Source: Brevibacterium sp. RIT 803 (GTDB taxonomy: Bacteria > Actinomycetota > Actinomycetes > Actinomycetales > Brevibacteriaceae). From it: a DNA stretch of 64,000 nucleotides. A model generated the notes under the pieces. That model was given only the letters and a program-made list of their open reading frames with translations, was not told the origin of the DNA and did not search any database. Below, one piece after another: positions 8,842 through 17,907 of this stretch; the first letter of the stretch is position 1; each line of letters opens with the position of its first letter. The stretch covers positions 490,619 through 554,618 of the forward strand of contig NZ_JAFEMW010000004.1 of the NCBI RefSeq assembly GCF_016892625.1. Reading direction: 5' to 3'. The position numbers and the translations under genes were made by a program.

Positions 8842-9606
8842 TCAGGGCTCTGCAAGGAAGCCGCGCAGCAATGCTGCAGTGCCGTCGAGATGCTCAGCCA
8901 TCGCTGTGCGGGCCCCGTCGGCATCTCCAGCGAGGATCGCGTTGTGGACCCGCTGATGCTGTTCGTGCGAATGGGCCAGATTGGGTTCGATCATCGGGAT
9001 CTGCTCGAGCAGTTTGTTCGCCCGAGTCCGACTCTCGACCATCGAGCGCACGAGGCTCGCAGAGCCTGTCACCTGCGCCCAAGTCAGGTGCAGCTGGGAG
9101 TCCAAGCGCCGGTACTCGGCCAGGCTCGACTGGCGACTCGCGTCCATGGCTCCGGCCAGCTGACCTCGCTGGGGTGCGGTGAGATCCTGCCCGGCAGCCA
9201 CCTCGGCGACTCCCATCTCGATCACACGACGCCAGGTCAGGGTGTCTTCGACCTCAGCTGCGGAGAACCCGGACCCGCGGCCGGTGTCACGGTCATGAGT
9301 CGGACAGGGCGCCCAGCCGCCTGCGGGAGTGCGAGCGACGAACGTTCCGCCACCGCGACCTCGGCGGACATTGACCCAGCCGGCGGTCTGCAGCTCCGAG
9401 ATCGCCTCACGCAGAGTCGCCCGGGAGACCCGCAGCTGCTCGGCGAGCTCCCGTTCGGGTGGGAAACGCTGCCCGGGCGGGATGATCCCGAGGCGGATGA
9501 TCTGGAGCAGGCACTCGATCGTCTCCTCGAAGATGTTGCCCGACCGGGCGGGAGCGATCGCCCGCAGCGCTGTCACCTGACTGCCCGCGGACTGGCTTGC
9601 CTTCAT
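8842..9606 (-). CDS. GntR family regulator, FadR/FCD type
   Basis: A 254-residue protein. The N-terminal winged helix (about 25-95) includes PPERELAEQLRVSRATLREA and RRGRGGGTFVAR; the all-helical FCD domain (about 110-250) carries the spaced His and Asp/Glu residues that usually bind metal and a carboxylate ligand. The reading frame stays open 156 codons upstream, but that part lies in the wrong frame of the SDR gene, so ATG 9606 is used, 11 bases after the SDR stop. Being the last gene of the polyamine operon, it most likely regulates that operon and senses one of its carboxylate intermediates. Confidence 0.87.
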   Translation of the reverse strand: MKASQSAGSQVTALRAIAPARSGNIFEETIECLLQIIRLGIIPPGQRFPPERELAEQLRVSRATLREAISELQTAGWVNVRRGRGGGTFVARTPAGGWAPCPTHDRDTGRGSGFSAAEVEDTLTWRRVIEMGVAEVAAGQDLTAPQRGQLAGAMDASRQSSLAEYRRLDSQLHLTWAQVTGSASLVRSMVESRTRANKLLEQIPMIEPNLAHSHEQHQRVHNAILAGDADGARTAMAEHLDGTAALLRGFLAEP

Positions 9607-9617
9607 GCCATCGCCAC

Positions 9618-10421
9618 TCACAGCGGGGTCGTGTAGGCGTTGGTCAGGCCGCCGTCGACGGTGAACGACTGTGCGGTGACGAACGACGCATCGTCGCTGG
9701 CGAGGAAGGCCACGGCGGCAGCCATTTCGGAAGCGTCGGCGAAGCGTCCCATCGGCACGTGCACCAGCCGCCTGGCCGCCATCTCGGGGTCCTTGGCGAA
9801 CAGTTCCCGGAGCAGCTCGGTGTTGACCGGCCCCGGGCACAGGGCGTTGACGCGGATGCCTTCCTTCGCGAACTCCACACCGAGTTCCCGCGACATGGCC
9901 AGCACCCCGCCCTTCGAGGCAGTGTAGGAGATCTGGGAAGTCGCCGAGCCCATCAGCGCCACGAATGAGGCCGTATTGATGATCGAGCCGCGGCCCTGCT
10001 TGCGCATGTGCTTCAGTGCCGCCTTCGAGCACAGATACACCGAAGTCAGGTTGATGTCCTGGACCTTGCGCCACACGTCGAGTCCGGTCTCGGTGATCGA
10101 GGCGTCTGCCGGTGGGGAGACTCCCGCATTGTTGAAGGCGACATCCACGCTGCCGTAGGTGTCGAAGGCCGTCTGGAACAGGTTCTCCACCTGGTCGGCA
10201 TCGGTGACGTCGGTGGACACGAAGAGTCCCCCGACCGCCTCGGCGGCGGCTGTCCCCGAATCTGCGTTGGTGTCGGCGATGACGACGTTCGCGCCTTCGG
10301 AGGCGAGGCGCTTCGCGGTGGCCAGGCCGATGCCGCTGGCACCTCCGGTGACGACTGCGGTTCGCCCCGGGAGGCGCCGGCAGATGATCTGGGTCGAGCC
10401 CGTCGCTGCTGTCTCGGTCAT
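9618..10421 (-). CDS. Short-chain dehydrogenase/reductase (FabG-like)
   Basis: A 267-residue classical SDR. TGGASGIG (residues 25-32) is the cofactor loop, NNAG follows the fourth strand, and YTASK gives the catalytic Tyr-x3-Lys; the preceding NTASF supplies the Ser. IADTN after the second strand has the Asp that favours NAD(H). It lies between the aldehyde dehydrogenase and the GntR gene on the same strand. Its role in polyamine breakdown is not established: oxidation of a hydroxy-acid or alcohol intermediate is one option, a housekeeping reductase another. Confidence 0.85.
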   Translation of the reverse strand: MTETAATGSTQIICRRLPGRTAVVTGGASGIGLATAKRLASEGANVVIADTNADSGTAAAEAVGGLFVSTDVTDADQVENLFQTAFDTYGSVDVAFNNAGVSPPADASITETGLDVWRKVQDINLTSVYLCSKAALKHMRKQGRGSIINTASFVALMGSATSQISYTASKGGVLAMSRELGVEFAKEGIRVNALCPGPVNTELLRELFAKDPEMAARRLVHVPMGRFADASEMAAAVAFLASDDASFVTAQSFTVDGGLTNAYTTPL

Positions 10422-10489
10422 GGTGTGTCCTTTGCCTGCTGGTGGTGTTCGCGTGGGTGGGTGGGTAGTTGGTTGCGGCGGCCGGTCGA

Positions 10490-11842
10490 TCAGTCCGTGG
10501 CGATGAAGAGGTTCTTCGTCTCGGTGAATGAGTCCATCGCGTGGGGTCCGAGTTCGCGGCCGATGCCGGAGCGTTTGAACCCGCCGAAGGGGGTCGAATA
10601 GCGCACCGCGGAATGGGAGTTCAGCGACAGCGCCCCCGAGTCCACGCCGCGGGCGACCCGCAGTCCGCGGCCCACATCGCGCGTCCAGATCGAACCCGAC
10701 AGGCCGTAGGGCGAATCATTGGCCATGGTGATCGCCTCGGCTTCGTCGCGGAAACGCTGCACGGTCACGACGGGCCCGAACACCTCCTCGGTGACGATGC
10801 GATCACGCGGTGATGTCGGCAGTACGACCGTCGGCGCCATCCAGTACCCGGCGCCCTCGGGTGCGCTGCCGGTGAACGCGATGTCCACGCCGTCGAGGAA
10901 TCCGGCCACGCTCTCGTGGTGGGCTGCGGAGATGAGCGGTCCCATCTCTGCCTCCTCGAGGCTGGGATCGGTGACGACCACCCCGGAGACCGCTGGTTCG
11001 AGGAGTTCCATGAAGCGGTCGAAGACAGAGTCGTGGACGAGGATGCGCGAGCGGGCGCAGCAGTCCTGGCCGGCATTGTCGAAGACGCCGTAGGGTGCGG
11101 TGGCCGCGGCGAGTTCGAGGTCGGCGTCGTCGAAGACGATGTTCGCGGACTTGCCGCCGAGTTCCAGCGTTGTCCGTTTCATCGTCTTCGCCGCGTCGAC
11201 CATGATCGCCTCGCCCACCGCGCTCGAGCCGGTGAACACGATCTTCGCGACCCGGGGGTCATCGGTGAAGGTCTGGCCGACGACGGATCCTTTGCCGGGG
11301 ATGACCTGGAAGACATCGGCGGGAAGCCCTGCCTGCAGGGCCAATTCGCCGAGGCGGATCGCCGTCAGCGGGGTCAGCTCGGCGGGCTTGAGGACCACGG
11401 TGTTGCCCGCGGCAAGCGCCGGTGCGAAGCCCCAGCCGGCGATCGGCATCGGGAAGTTCCACGGCACGATGATTCCGACGACCCCGAGCGGTTCGTTGAA
11501 CGTGATGTTCACTCCCCCGGCCACGGGAATCTGATCGCCTAGGTGGCGCTCGACTCCGCCGGCGAAGTAGTTGAGGACATCGCGGACGTTCCCGGCCTCA
11601 CCCCGGGCATTGCCGATGGTGTGCCCGGCCTCGGCGACCTCGAGTGCGGCAAGGTTGTCGATGTCGGCATCGACGGCGCCGGCGAAGGCGCGCAGCAGTT
11701 CGGCCCGCTCGGCCGGCGCTGTGGCCCGCCACCGAGCGAAGGCGTCGGCGGAGCGTCCGATCGCGTCCTTCGTCGCCTCGGCGCTGTGGGCATCGACCGA
11801 GGTGATGAGTGCCTCGGTCGCGGGGTTGATCACTTCGGTCAT
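10490..11842 (-). CDS. Aldehyde dehydrogenase, PuuC/PatD-like role
   Basis: A 450-residue NAD(P)-dependent aldehyde dehydrogenase. ELGGKSAN contains the general-base Glu and NAGQDCC the catalytic Cys; PWNFP and the TEEVFGPV segment are also present. The start is ATG 11842, which overlaps the stop of the puuD-like gene by four bases (ATGA), so translation is coupled. A much longer open frame upstream runs through the neighbouring gene and is a shadow. By context it should oxidise gamma-glutamyl-gamma-aminobutyraldehyde or a similar amino-aldehyde. At 450 residues it is slightly short at the N terminus for the family. Confidence 0.87.
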   Translation of the reverse strand: MTEVINPATEALITSVDAHSAEATKDAIGRSADAFARWRATAPAERAELLRAFAGAVDADIDNLAALEVAEAGHTIGNARGEAGNVRDVLNYFAGGVERHLGDQIPVAGGVNITFNEPLGVVGIIVPWNFPMPIAGWGFAPALAAGNTVVLKPAELTPLTAIRLGELALQAGLPADVFQVIPGKGSVVGQTFTDDPRVAKIVFTGSSAVGEAIMVDAAKTMKRTTLELGGKSANIVFDDADLELAAATAPYGVFDNAGQDCCARSRILVHDSVFDRFMELLEPAVSGVVVTDPSLEEAEMGPLISAAHHESVAGFLDGVDIAFTGSAPEGAGYWMAPTVVLPTSPRDRIVTEEVFGPVVTVQRFRDEAEAITMANDSPYGLSGSIWTRDVGRGLRVARGVDSGALSLNSHSAVRYSTPFGGFKRSGIGRELGPHAMDSFTETKNLFIATD

Positions 11843-12672
11843 CGGTGGGCCTCCGCATTCGTCTCGGGTGTCGCGGTTTCGGGTGTCGCAGTTTCGGGTG
11901 TCGTCAGTGGTGCGCTCATGCGCTGGGTCGCAGCCGCCACAAGGCCTGCGAACAGCCGCAGATCCTCCAGGGTCTCCTCGGGGTGCCACTGAACAGCGAG
12001 CATCGACCCGTCTGGTGTCTCGAGGGCCTCGATGCAGCCGTCCTCGGAGCGTGCGCTGACGATCAGTCCATCGCCGAGGCGGTCGATGGCCTGGTGATGA
12101 TGGCACCTGACCGTGGCACCGGTTCCGAGCAGATCGGATACGGCGGTGTCGGGTACGATTCTCACGGCCACCTCGGCGAATTCGTCCTTCTTCTCTGCCT
12201 CATGAGCGCCGTAGCCCTCGACGTCGGGCAGGTGCTGGTGCAGGGAACCGCGGTGGACGGTGTTGACGATCTGCGCGCCGCGGCAGATCGCGACGACCGG
12301 CACATTCGCGCAGCGGGCATGCCGGTACAGGGTGGTCTCGAAGGAGTCGCGACGCACGTTGGGCACCTGGGTGCGAGGGTGGGCCTGTGCATCGTAGAGT
12401 GCGGGGTCGACGTCGTCGCCGCCGGTGAGGATGATGCCGTCGAGTTCGGCGACCTCGTTGAGAGTCCAGGGATCTTCCGGGGGCAGGAGGACGACGCGGC
12501 CACCGGCGCGTGTGACAGCGGTGACGTAGACGCTGGGCAGGAACGCCGCGTCCCGGTCCCAGACTCCGAACTGGCCGCGGCCGTAGTAGGTGGGAAGCCC
12601 GATGAGCGGGCGGCGCATCGTCGGGTCGAGGGCCGCGTTGCCGAGCGCCGGGTCAGAGTCGTTCGAAGCCAC
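11839..12672 (-). CDS. puuD: Gamma-glutamyl-GABA hydrolase (class I glutamine amidotransferase-like)
   Basis: A 277-residue peptidase C26-type protein. AICRGAQI is the nucleophile-elbow motif with the catalytic Cys and VQWHPEE gives the catalytic His and Glu; [11 protein letters not shown] is the family N-terminal strand. It would cleave gamma-glutamyl-GABA to glutamate and GABA in the cytosol. I chose GTG 12672, which has GGGAGG six bases before it and overlaps the end of the glutamine-synthetase-like gene by 20 bases. ATG 12621 is possible but has no ribosome site. The C-terminal tail contains a threefold TPETA repeat of no clear function. Confidence 0.87.
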   Translation of the reverse strand: MASNDSDPALGNAALDPTMRRPLIGLPTYYGRGQFGVWDRDAAFLPSVYVTAVTRAGGRVVLLPPEDPWTLNEVAELDGIILTGGDDVDPALYDAQAHPRTQVPNVRRDSFETTLYRHARCANVPVVAICRGAQIVNTVHRGSLHQHLPDVEGYGAHEAEKKDEFAEVAVRIVPDTAVSDLLGTGATVRCHHHQAIDRLGDGLIVSARSEDGCIEALETPDGSMLAVQWHPEETLEDLRLFAGLVAAATQRMSAPLTTPETATPETATPETNAEAHR

Positions 12673-14017
12673 GCCGGACCTCCCAATCGGTGACTGCGGC
12701 GTCGAAGGCCGCCATCTCCACACGACCGGCGTGGGTGTAGTGGTTCACGACCTCGTCGCCGAAGGCATGGCGGGCGACCTCGGAGGATTCGAAGGCCGCG
12801 ACGGCATCGTGGAGGCGGCGTGGGATGGTCGGGGCATCCTGGGTGTAGGCATTGCCGGCGAGCGCCTCGGGCAGTTCGAGTTGGTTCTCGATTCCGTGTA
12901 TTCCGGCCGCAATGAGGGCCGCACTCGCAAGGTAGGGGTTGGCGTCTGCGCCGGGGACTCGCTGTTCGAAACGCAGGGCGGGACCGTGGCCGACGATGCG
13001 CACGGCACAGGTTCGGTTGTCCCACCCCCAGCCCACTGCGGTGGGGGCGAAGGAGCCGTCGGCAAAGCGTTTGTAGGAGTTGACGTTCGGGGCGTAGAGG
13101 TAGGTGAAGTCATGTTGAGTGGCGACGACTCCGGCGACGAAGTGCTGCATCGTCTTCGACATCTCGGTGCCGTGGCCGGCGGGGAAGACCGGTGTGCCGT
13201 CCGTGTCGCGCAGGCTCATGTGGATGTGGCAGGAACTGCCTTCGCGGTCATTGGGTTTGGCCATGAAGGTCACCGACTTGCCCTCTTGGTCTGCGATCTC
13301 CTTCGCACCGAGCTTGTAGACGACGTGATTGTCGCAGGTGGTGAGCATGTCGGTGTAGCGGAAGCCGACCTCGAGCTGGCCGAGGTTGCATTCGCCCTTC
13401 GCGCTTTCGGTGTAGAGACCGGCTTCGTCCATCTCATTGCGCAGACGACGCAGGTACCCTTCGACCTGACCGGTGCCGAAGAGGGAGTAGTCGATGTTGT
13501 AGGTGCTGGCGGCTTCGAGGTTGCGGTAGTCGCCGGCCATCGCCTCGCGGTAGCCGGTGTTGTAGAGAGCGAATTCGAGTTCCGTGGCACCGATGGGCGA
13601 ATAGCCCACCTTCTCGAGTCGCTCCAGCTGAGCCTTGAGCACCTGTCGTGGTGAGACGCTCAGCGGCGAGCCGTCGAGGAAGGCCAAGTCGCATTGGACC
13701 ATGACCGTCGCCGGGTGCCAGGGAATGCGGCGCAGGGTCGAGTAGTCGGGGACGAACATGAGGTCGCCGTAACCGCGTTCCCAGGAGGTGAGTTCGTAGC
13801 CGTCGACGGTGTTCATCTCAACGTCAGCGGCCATGAGGTAGTTGCAGCCTTCGGTCCCGTTGTCCATCACCTCATCGAGGAAGAAGCGGCCGGTGATCCT
13901 CTTGCCCTGAAGCCTGCCCTGCATGTCCGTGGCGGCGACGAGGACTGTGTCGACGCGGCCGGCGGCGATCTCTGCCTGCAGCTGCTCCAGGGTCATATCT
14001 GATGAAGTCACGCTCAT
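12653..14017 (-). CDS. puuA: Gamma-glutamylpolyamine synthetase (glutamine synthetase family)
   Basis: A 454-residue ATP-dependent ligase of the glutamine synthetase fold. ATELEFALY and KGECNLGQLEV carry metal-binding Glu residues, SSCHIHMSL the conserved His, and the C-terminal part has NPYLASAALIAAGIHGIE. The canonical adenylylation-loop Tyr region is not apparent, as in PuuA-type enzymes. It sits directly upstream of the gamma-glutamyl-GABA hydrolase, which supports glutamylation of putrescine or a related amine over ammonia assimilation. Start ATG 14017 has GAAGAGG upstream. It is first in a five-gene operon, divergent from a permease. Confidence 0.85.
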   Translation of the reverse strand: MSVTSSDMTLEQLQAEIAAGRVDTVLVAATDMQGRLQGKRITGRFFLDEVMDNGTEGCNYLMAADVEMNTVDGYELTSWERGYGDLMFVPDYSTLRRIPWHPATVMVQCDLAFLDGSPLSVSPRQVLKAQLERLEKVGYSPIGATELEFALYNTGYREAMAGDYRNLEAASTYNIDYSLFGTGQVEGYLRRLRNEMDEAGLYTESAKGECNLGQLEVGFRYTDMLTTCDNHVVYKLGAKEIADQEGKSVTFMAKPNDREGSSCHIHMSLRDTDGTPVFPAGHGTEMSKTMQHFVAGVVATQHDFTYLYAPNVNSYKRFADGSFAPTAVGWGWDNRTCAVRIVGHGPALRFEQRVPGADANPYLASAALIAAGIHGIENQLELPEALAGNAYTQDAPTIPRRLHDAVAAFESSEVARHAFGDEVVNHYTHAGRVEMAAFDAAVTDWEVRRGFERL

Positions 14018-14490
14018 GGTTCCTCTTCTCGGTAGCTCACCCCGGCGATGTGTTCGCATCCTTGCGACGGACTGCATCCCTGCGGTGATCACTCATCGTT
14101 GCGGGGTGATTCTGTGCGGCAGTGGCGGTTTGCGGCGGATCAGGATGACTCTCATATTTAAGGTATGCCACTGGACCATTTGTGCGCAATAGCTGGAGCG
14201 AAATTGGCGACATCCCCGCTTTGCGGTATGAACAAATACCTATTGACAAACCATAGGCACGGTGACAAGCTCAACGTCAGAACGGATCTGTGAGCTGCAT
14301 CACGCACAGGTTTCGCGACTTCGGCACACGTTGTACGGTCGCGTTCCCGTTGGAGGTGCAAGCGTCAGCCGCAGCGTCAGCGTCTGGCCGACAGCCGGAT
14401 GAAGCCGATCGGTCAGCGACGACCGATCCAGCCAGCGAGGCAGCCAGCCAGCCAGCGGAAGCAACCATTTCAAGCAGAACGGTGTTGTCC
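14018..14490. promoter_or_regulatory. Divergent control region of the polyamine operon and permease
   Basis: 473 bases without a credible gene. It contains an AT-rich patch near 14150-14250, a perfect GGTAT-N6-ATACC dyad at 14225-14240, a related GGTATGCC at 14162-14169, and a TTGACA at 14243 that could be a -35 box toward the permease. The dyad suits a GntR-type dimer, and a GntR gene closes the operon. A run of GCCAGC-like repeats at 14430-14460 precedes the permease. Confidence 0.5.
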
Positions 14491-16053
14491 ATGAGCAATG
14501 AATCCTCTCCACCCGACGATCCGGCCCCAGCCCTCAGCGCTGACGAGGCCAGTCTTGCCGAGCTCGGCTACAAACAGGAGCTCAAGCGCGGCATGTCGGG
14601 TTTCGGCAACTTCGCGGTCTCCTTCTCCATCATCTCGATCCTCGCCGGCTGCATCACCTCCTACAGCATTGCGCTGGGATCGGGCGGCCCGGCAGCGATC
14701 ACGATCGGGTGGCCTCTGGTCGGCATCTTCGTCCTCTGCGTGGCACTGGCCATGGCCGAAGTCTGCTCGAAGTACCCCACGGCGGGTGGCCTGTACTTCT
14801 GGGCCGGTCGCCTAGCCAAACGCAACAAGCGACATTGGGCCTGGTACGTAGGATGGTTCAACTTCCTCGGCGAGGTGGCGGTGACCGCAGCCATCGACTA
14901 CGGCGCAGCGACGACCATGATGGCCTTTGCGGCACTGACCTTCGGGGTCGTGCCCACTGCACTCAACACCTTCGTCCTGTTCCTCGTCATCATCACCCTG
15001 CATGGTCTGCTCAACACCTTCGGCGTCAACCTGGTCAATCTGCTCTCCGGCGTCTCGGCCTGGTGGCACATCGTCGGTGTGCTCGTCATCGTGACAGCCT
15101 TGTGGATCATGCCCACGAAGCATCAGTCGTTCAGCTGGACCATGACAGCCTGGCACAACGAAACCGGGTTCACGTTCATGCCGTTCGTGTTCCTCATGGG
15201 GCTGCTTATGGCGCAGTACACCTACACCGGCTATGACGCCTCTGCGCACGTGGCCGAGGAGACCAAGAACGCGTCGATCGCAGCCCCCAAGGGCATCGTC
15301 ATGAGCGTCCTGATCTCGATCATCGGCGGATGGATCCTGCTGTACTCGATCACGGCCGCGATCCAGGACGGCTCCGAGGCGGGGCTCACCGCTCTCAACG
15401 CCACCGCAACCGGTCTGCCTCCGGCTCAGGTGTTCCTCGACGCTCTGAACAATCCGACGATGGCGAAGTTCCTGCTCTTCATCGTCTGCGGCGCCCAGTT
15501 CTTCTGCGGCATGGCCTCGGTGACGGCGAACTCGCGGATGAGCTACGCATTCTCCCGCGACGATGCGATCCCCGGATCCAAGTACTGGAAGAAGGTCAAC
15601 CCACGCACCGGCACACCCACGAACTCGATCTGGCTGTGCATTGTGCTGTCCTCGATCCTGACAGTGCCGGCGCTCTTCAATGAGACCGCTTATCTGGCGG
15701 TGACGAGTGTGGCGGTGATCGGGCTCTACATCGCCTACGTGGCACCCGTGTTGCTGCGCCGACTCAAGGGCGATGCGTTCAAGCCGGGTCCGTGGAATCT
15801 GGGACGGTGGAGCGCAGTCATTGGGTGGATCGCCGTCGTCTGGGTGATCTTCATCTGCATCCTGTTCGTGCTGCCACCGACCCTGCCGATCACCATCTCG
15901 ACCTTCAACTACTCCCCCATCGCTGTCCTCGCCGTGCTCGTCATCAGCGTTGTGCTCTGGTATGCCCGAGGCAAGAAGCACTTCATGCAGCACCTCGACA
16001 AGGAGCAGCTGGCCATCGACGAGAAGAAGCTTCTCGACGAGATCGACGACTGA
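14491..16053 (+). CDS. APC-family amino acid/amine permease
   Basis: A 520-residue membrane protein with about 12 hydrophobic helices. The N-terminal LGYKQELKRGMSGFGNFAVS and the GGP motif after the first helix pair are typical of the amino acid/choline transporter branch of the APC superfamily (GABA, choline, amino-acid permeases). It is divergent from the puuA-like gene and shares its control region, so import of a polyamine, GABA or related amine is likely. ATG 14491 was chosen because the coding pattern and conserved start fit; upstream codons to 14290 are Ser/Ala-rich and poor. A strong hairpin follows. Confidence 0.87.
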   Translation: MSNESSPPDDPAPALSADEASLAELGYKQELKRGMSGFGNFAVSFSIISILAGCITSYSIALGSGGPAAITIGWPLVGIFVLCVALAMAEVCSKYPTAGGLYFWAGRLAKRNKRHWAWYVGWFNFLGEVAVTAAIDYGAATTMMAFAALTFGVVPTALNTFVLFLVIITLHGLLNTFGVNLVNLLSGVSAWWHIVGVLVIVTALWIMPTKHQSFSWTMTAWHNETGFTFMPFVFLMGLLMAQYTYTGYDASAHVAEETKNASIAAPKGIVMSVLISIIGGWILLYSITAAIQDGSEAGLTALNATATGLPPAQVFLDALNNPTMAKFLLFIVCGAQFFCGMASVTANSRMSYAFSRDDAIPGSKYWKKVNPRTGTPTNSIWLCIVLSSILTVPALFNETAYLAVTSVAVIGLYIAYVAPVLLRRLKGDAFKPGPWNLGRWSAVIGWIAVVWVIFICILFVLPPTLPITISTFNYSPIAVLAVLVISVVLWYARGKKHFMQHLDKEQLAIDEKKLLDEIDD

Positions 16054-16081
16054 GCTCGGAGGCCGGAACAGTCACAGAGAA

Positions 16082-16131
16082 ACTCTCCGGGTGCTCGGCA
16101 ACCTGCAATGGTCGCTCAGCACCCGGAGAGT
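16082..16131. terminator. Bidirectional terminator between permease and catalase
   Basis: ACTCTCCGGGTGCT pairs perfectly with AGCACCCGGAGAGT (14 bp, 22-base loop) between two convergent genes. Confidence 0.8.
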
Positions 16132-16193
16132 CTCTGAGTTCTCGGACACTCAGTCAGGGCATCAACGCTGTGCCGATGCCCCGCCCGACGTCA

Positions 16194-17681
16194 TCACGCG
16201 GTCTCGGACCTGTACTTGTCCTCGATTGCGCGGCCGACCTCTTCATCGATGTTGCGCCAGTACGCGAAGACGTTGGAGAGCACAGGCTCTTCCACGCCGT
16301 CCTTGAGTGCACCGACGACGGTTTCGATGAGTCCCTGGCGCTCCTCTTCGGAGTAGACCTCGCGGACCAGGGTGTGTGCCTGACCGAAGTCGTCGTCCTC
16401 TGCGTGGAGAGTGGCGGCACTGCGGACCAGTTCACCATCAGCCTCCCACCGTGCTTCGACCTGAGCCTCCTCGGCCTGGTAGGACCTGCCGTAGGAGTTC
16501 GGTGCGTAGACAGGAGCATCACCTGAGTGGTGGTACTCCATCTGACCTTCCTTGTCATAGGAGTTGGTCTTCGTGATGGGTGCGTTGACCGGCAGCTGGT
16601 TGAAGTTCGTGCCGATGCGGTTGCGCTGCGCATCCGGGTAGGAGAAGACACGCCCCATCAGCATCTTGTCGGGCGAGATTCCCGTGCCCGGCACGGTGTT
16701 CGAGGGGCTGAACGCGGCCTGCTCGATCTGCGCGAAGTGGTTCGACGGATTCTTGTTGAGCGTGAACTTGCCGATCTCCACGAGCGGGTAGTCCTTCTTC
16801 GACCAGGTCTTGGTGAGGTCGAAGGGATTGAAGCGGTAGGTCTTGGCCTCTTCGTACGGCATGATCTGGACGTGGACGGTCCACGACGGGTAGTCACCGC
16901 GTTCGATCGCATCGAACAGGTCCCGACGGTGGACGTCAGCATCCTCGCCGGCGAGCCTGCCGGCTTCTTCGTTGCTCATGTTCTCCACGCCCTGATCGGT
17001 GTGGAAGTGGTACTGGACCCAGAAGCGTTCGCCGGCTTCATTCGCCCACAAGTAGGTGTGCGAGGAGTAGCCGTTCATGTTCCGCCAAGTCCTGGGCAGG
17101 CCACGCGGTCCCATCAGGTAGGTGACCTGGTGTGCCGATTCCGGCGAGAGCGACCAGAAGTCCCACTGCATGTTGTTGCTGCGCAGCCCCGAATCGGGGG
17201 TGCGCTTCTGCGAGTGGATGAAGTCGGGGAACTTCATGGGGTCGCGAACGAAGAACACGGGGGTGTTGTTGCCCACCATGTCGAAGTTTCCGTCTTCGGT
17301 GTAGAACTTGAGTGAGAACCCACGCACATCGCGCCAGGAATCGGGTGAGCCCAGCTCACCGGCGACGGTGGAGAACCGTGCGAGCATCGGGGTCTTGGTG
17401 CCCTTCTGCAGGAACTTCGCCCGGGTGTAGGCGGAGACGTCTGCAGTGATCTCCAGTTCACCGAAGGCACCGGAGCCCTTGGCGTGCGGGCTGCGTTCGG
17501 GAACGCGTTCGCGGTCGAACCGAGCCAGCTTCTCAACGAGTGCAACATCGTGGAGGAGGAGTGGGCCGTCTGCTCCGACGCTCAGCGAGTGCGCGTCGGA
17601 CTCTCGTGGAGCACCTGATTCGGTCGTCGACGGCTTCGCACCGTCGAATCCTGGATGTTCATGATCAGCGTGTTTAGTCAT
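16194..17681 (-). CDS. katA: Monofunctional haem catalase
   Basis: A 495-residue small-subunit catalase that breaks down H2O2. His66 in [14 protein letters not shown] is the distal catalytic His and Asn139 in [11 protein letters not shown] its partner; [12 protein letters not shown] carries the proximal haem-ligand Tyr. The two residues before His66 are Ser-Pro, whereas ERVVHAKG is the commonest form, so the pocket differs slightly. Start ATG 17681 has AAGGAG five bases before it. The 226-base gap upstream contains a TATGAT-like -10 box at 17740-17745 on this strand. It appears monocistronic; no regulator gene is adjacent. Confidence 0.95.
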   Translation of the reverse strand: MTKHADHEHPGFDGAKPSTTESGAPRESDAHSLSVGADGPLLLHDVALVEKLARFDRERVPERSPHAKGSGAFGELEITADVSAYTRAKFLQKGTKTPMLARFSTVAGELGSPDSWRDVRGFSLKFYTEDGNFDMVGNNTPVFFVRDPMKFPDFIHSQKRTPDSGLRSNNMQWDFWSLSPESAHQVTYLMGPRGLPRTWRNMNGYSSHTYLWANEAGERFWVQYHFHTDQGVENMSNEEAGRLAGEDADVHRRDLFDAIERGDYPSWTVHVQIMPYEEAKTYRFNPFDLTKTWSKKDYPLVEIGKFTLNKNPSNHFAQIEQAAFSPSNTVPGTGISPDKMLMGRVFSYPDAQRNRIGTNFNQLPVNAPITKTNSYDKEGQMEYHHSGDAPVYAPNSYGRSYQAEEAQVEARWEADGELVRSAATLHAEDDDFGQAHTLVREVYSEEERQGLIETVVGALKDGVEEPVLSNVFAYWRNIDEEVGRAIEDKYRSETA

Positions 17682-17907
17682 TGCTTCTCCTTCAACCGAT
17701 TGAGCGACGGGGAGTCATGCTTCCCGGTCCACTTCAACCATCATAGGACGAACATCGCTCGCCTGTATGCGATGAAGCGAAGGCCGATCCGGCTCCCCTG
17801 ATATCGAGTTCCTGGCAGCGTGCTCAAGACTGGCGCAGCCGACTTTCACGCTATCCAGGTTCCTTACTCGATACAACCAAGGCCACCCTGTTCACTATTC
17901 CTGCCCC

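Noticed and set aside
8842..10074. A 410-codon open frame that would give the GntR regulator a 156-residue N-terminal extension
   Set aside because: The extension lies out of frame inside the SDR gene and its residues do not look like a protein; ATG 9606 gives a standard GntR length.
10490..12106. A longer aldehyde dehydrogenase start at 12106
   Set aside because: The extra part overlaps the PuuD-type gene in another frame; ATG 11842 in the ATGA overlap fits the family start.
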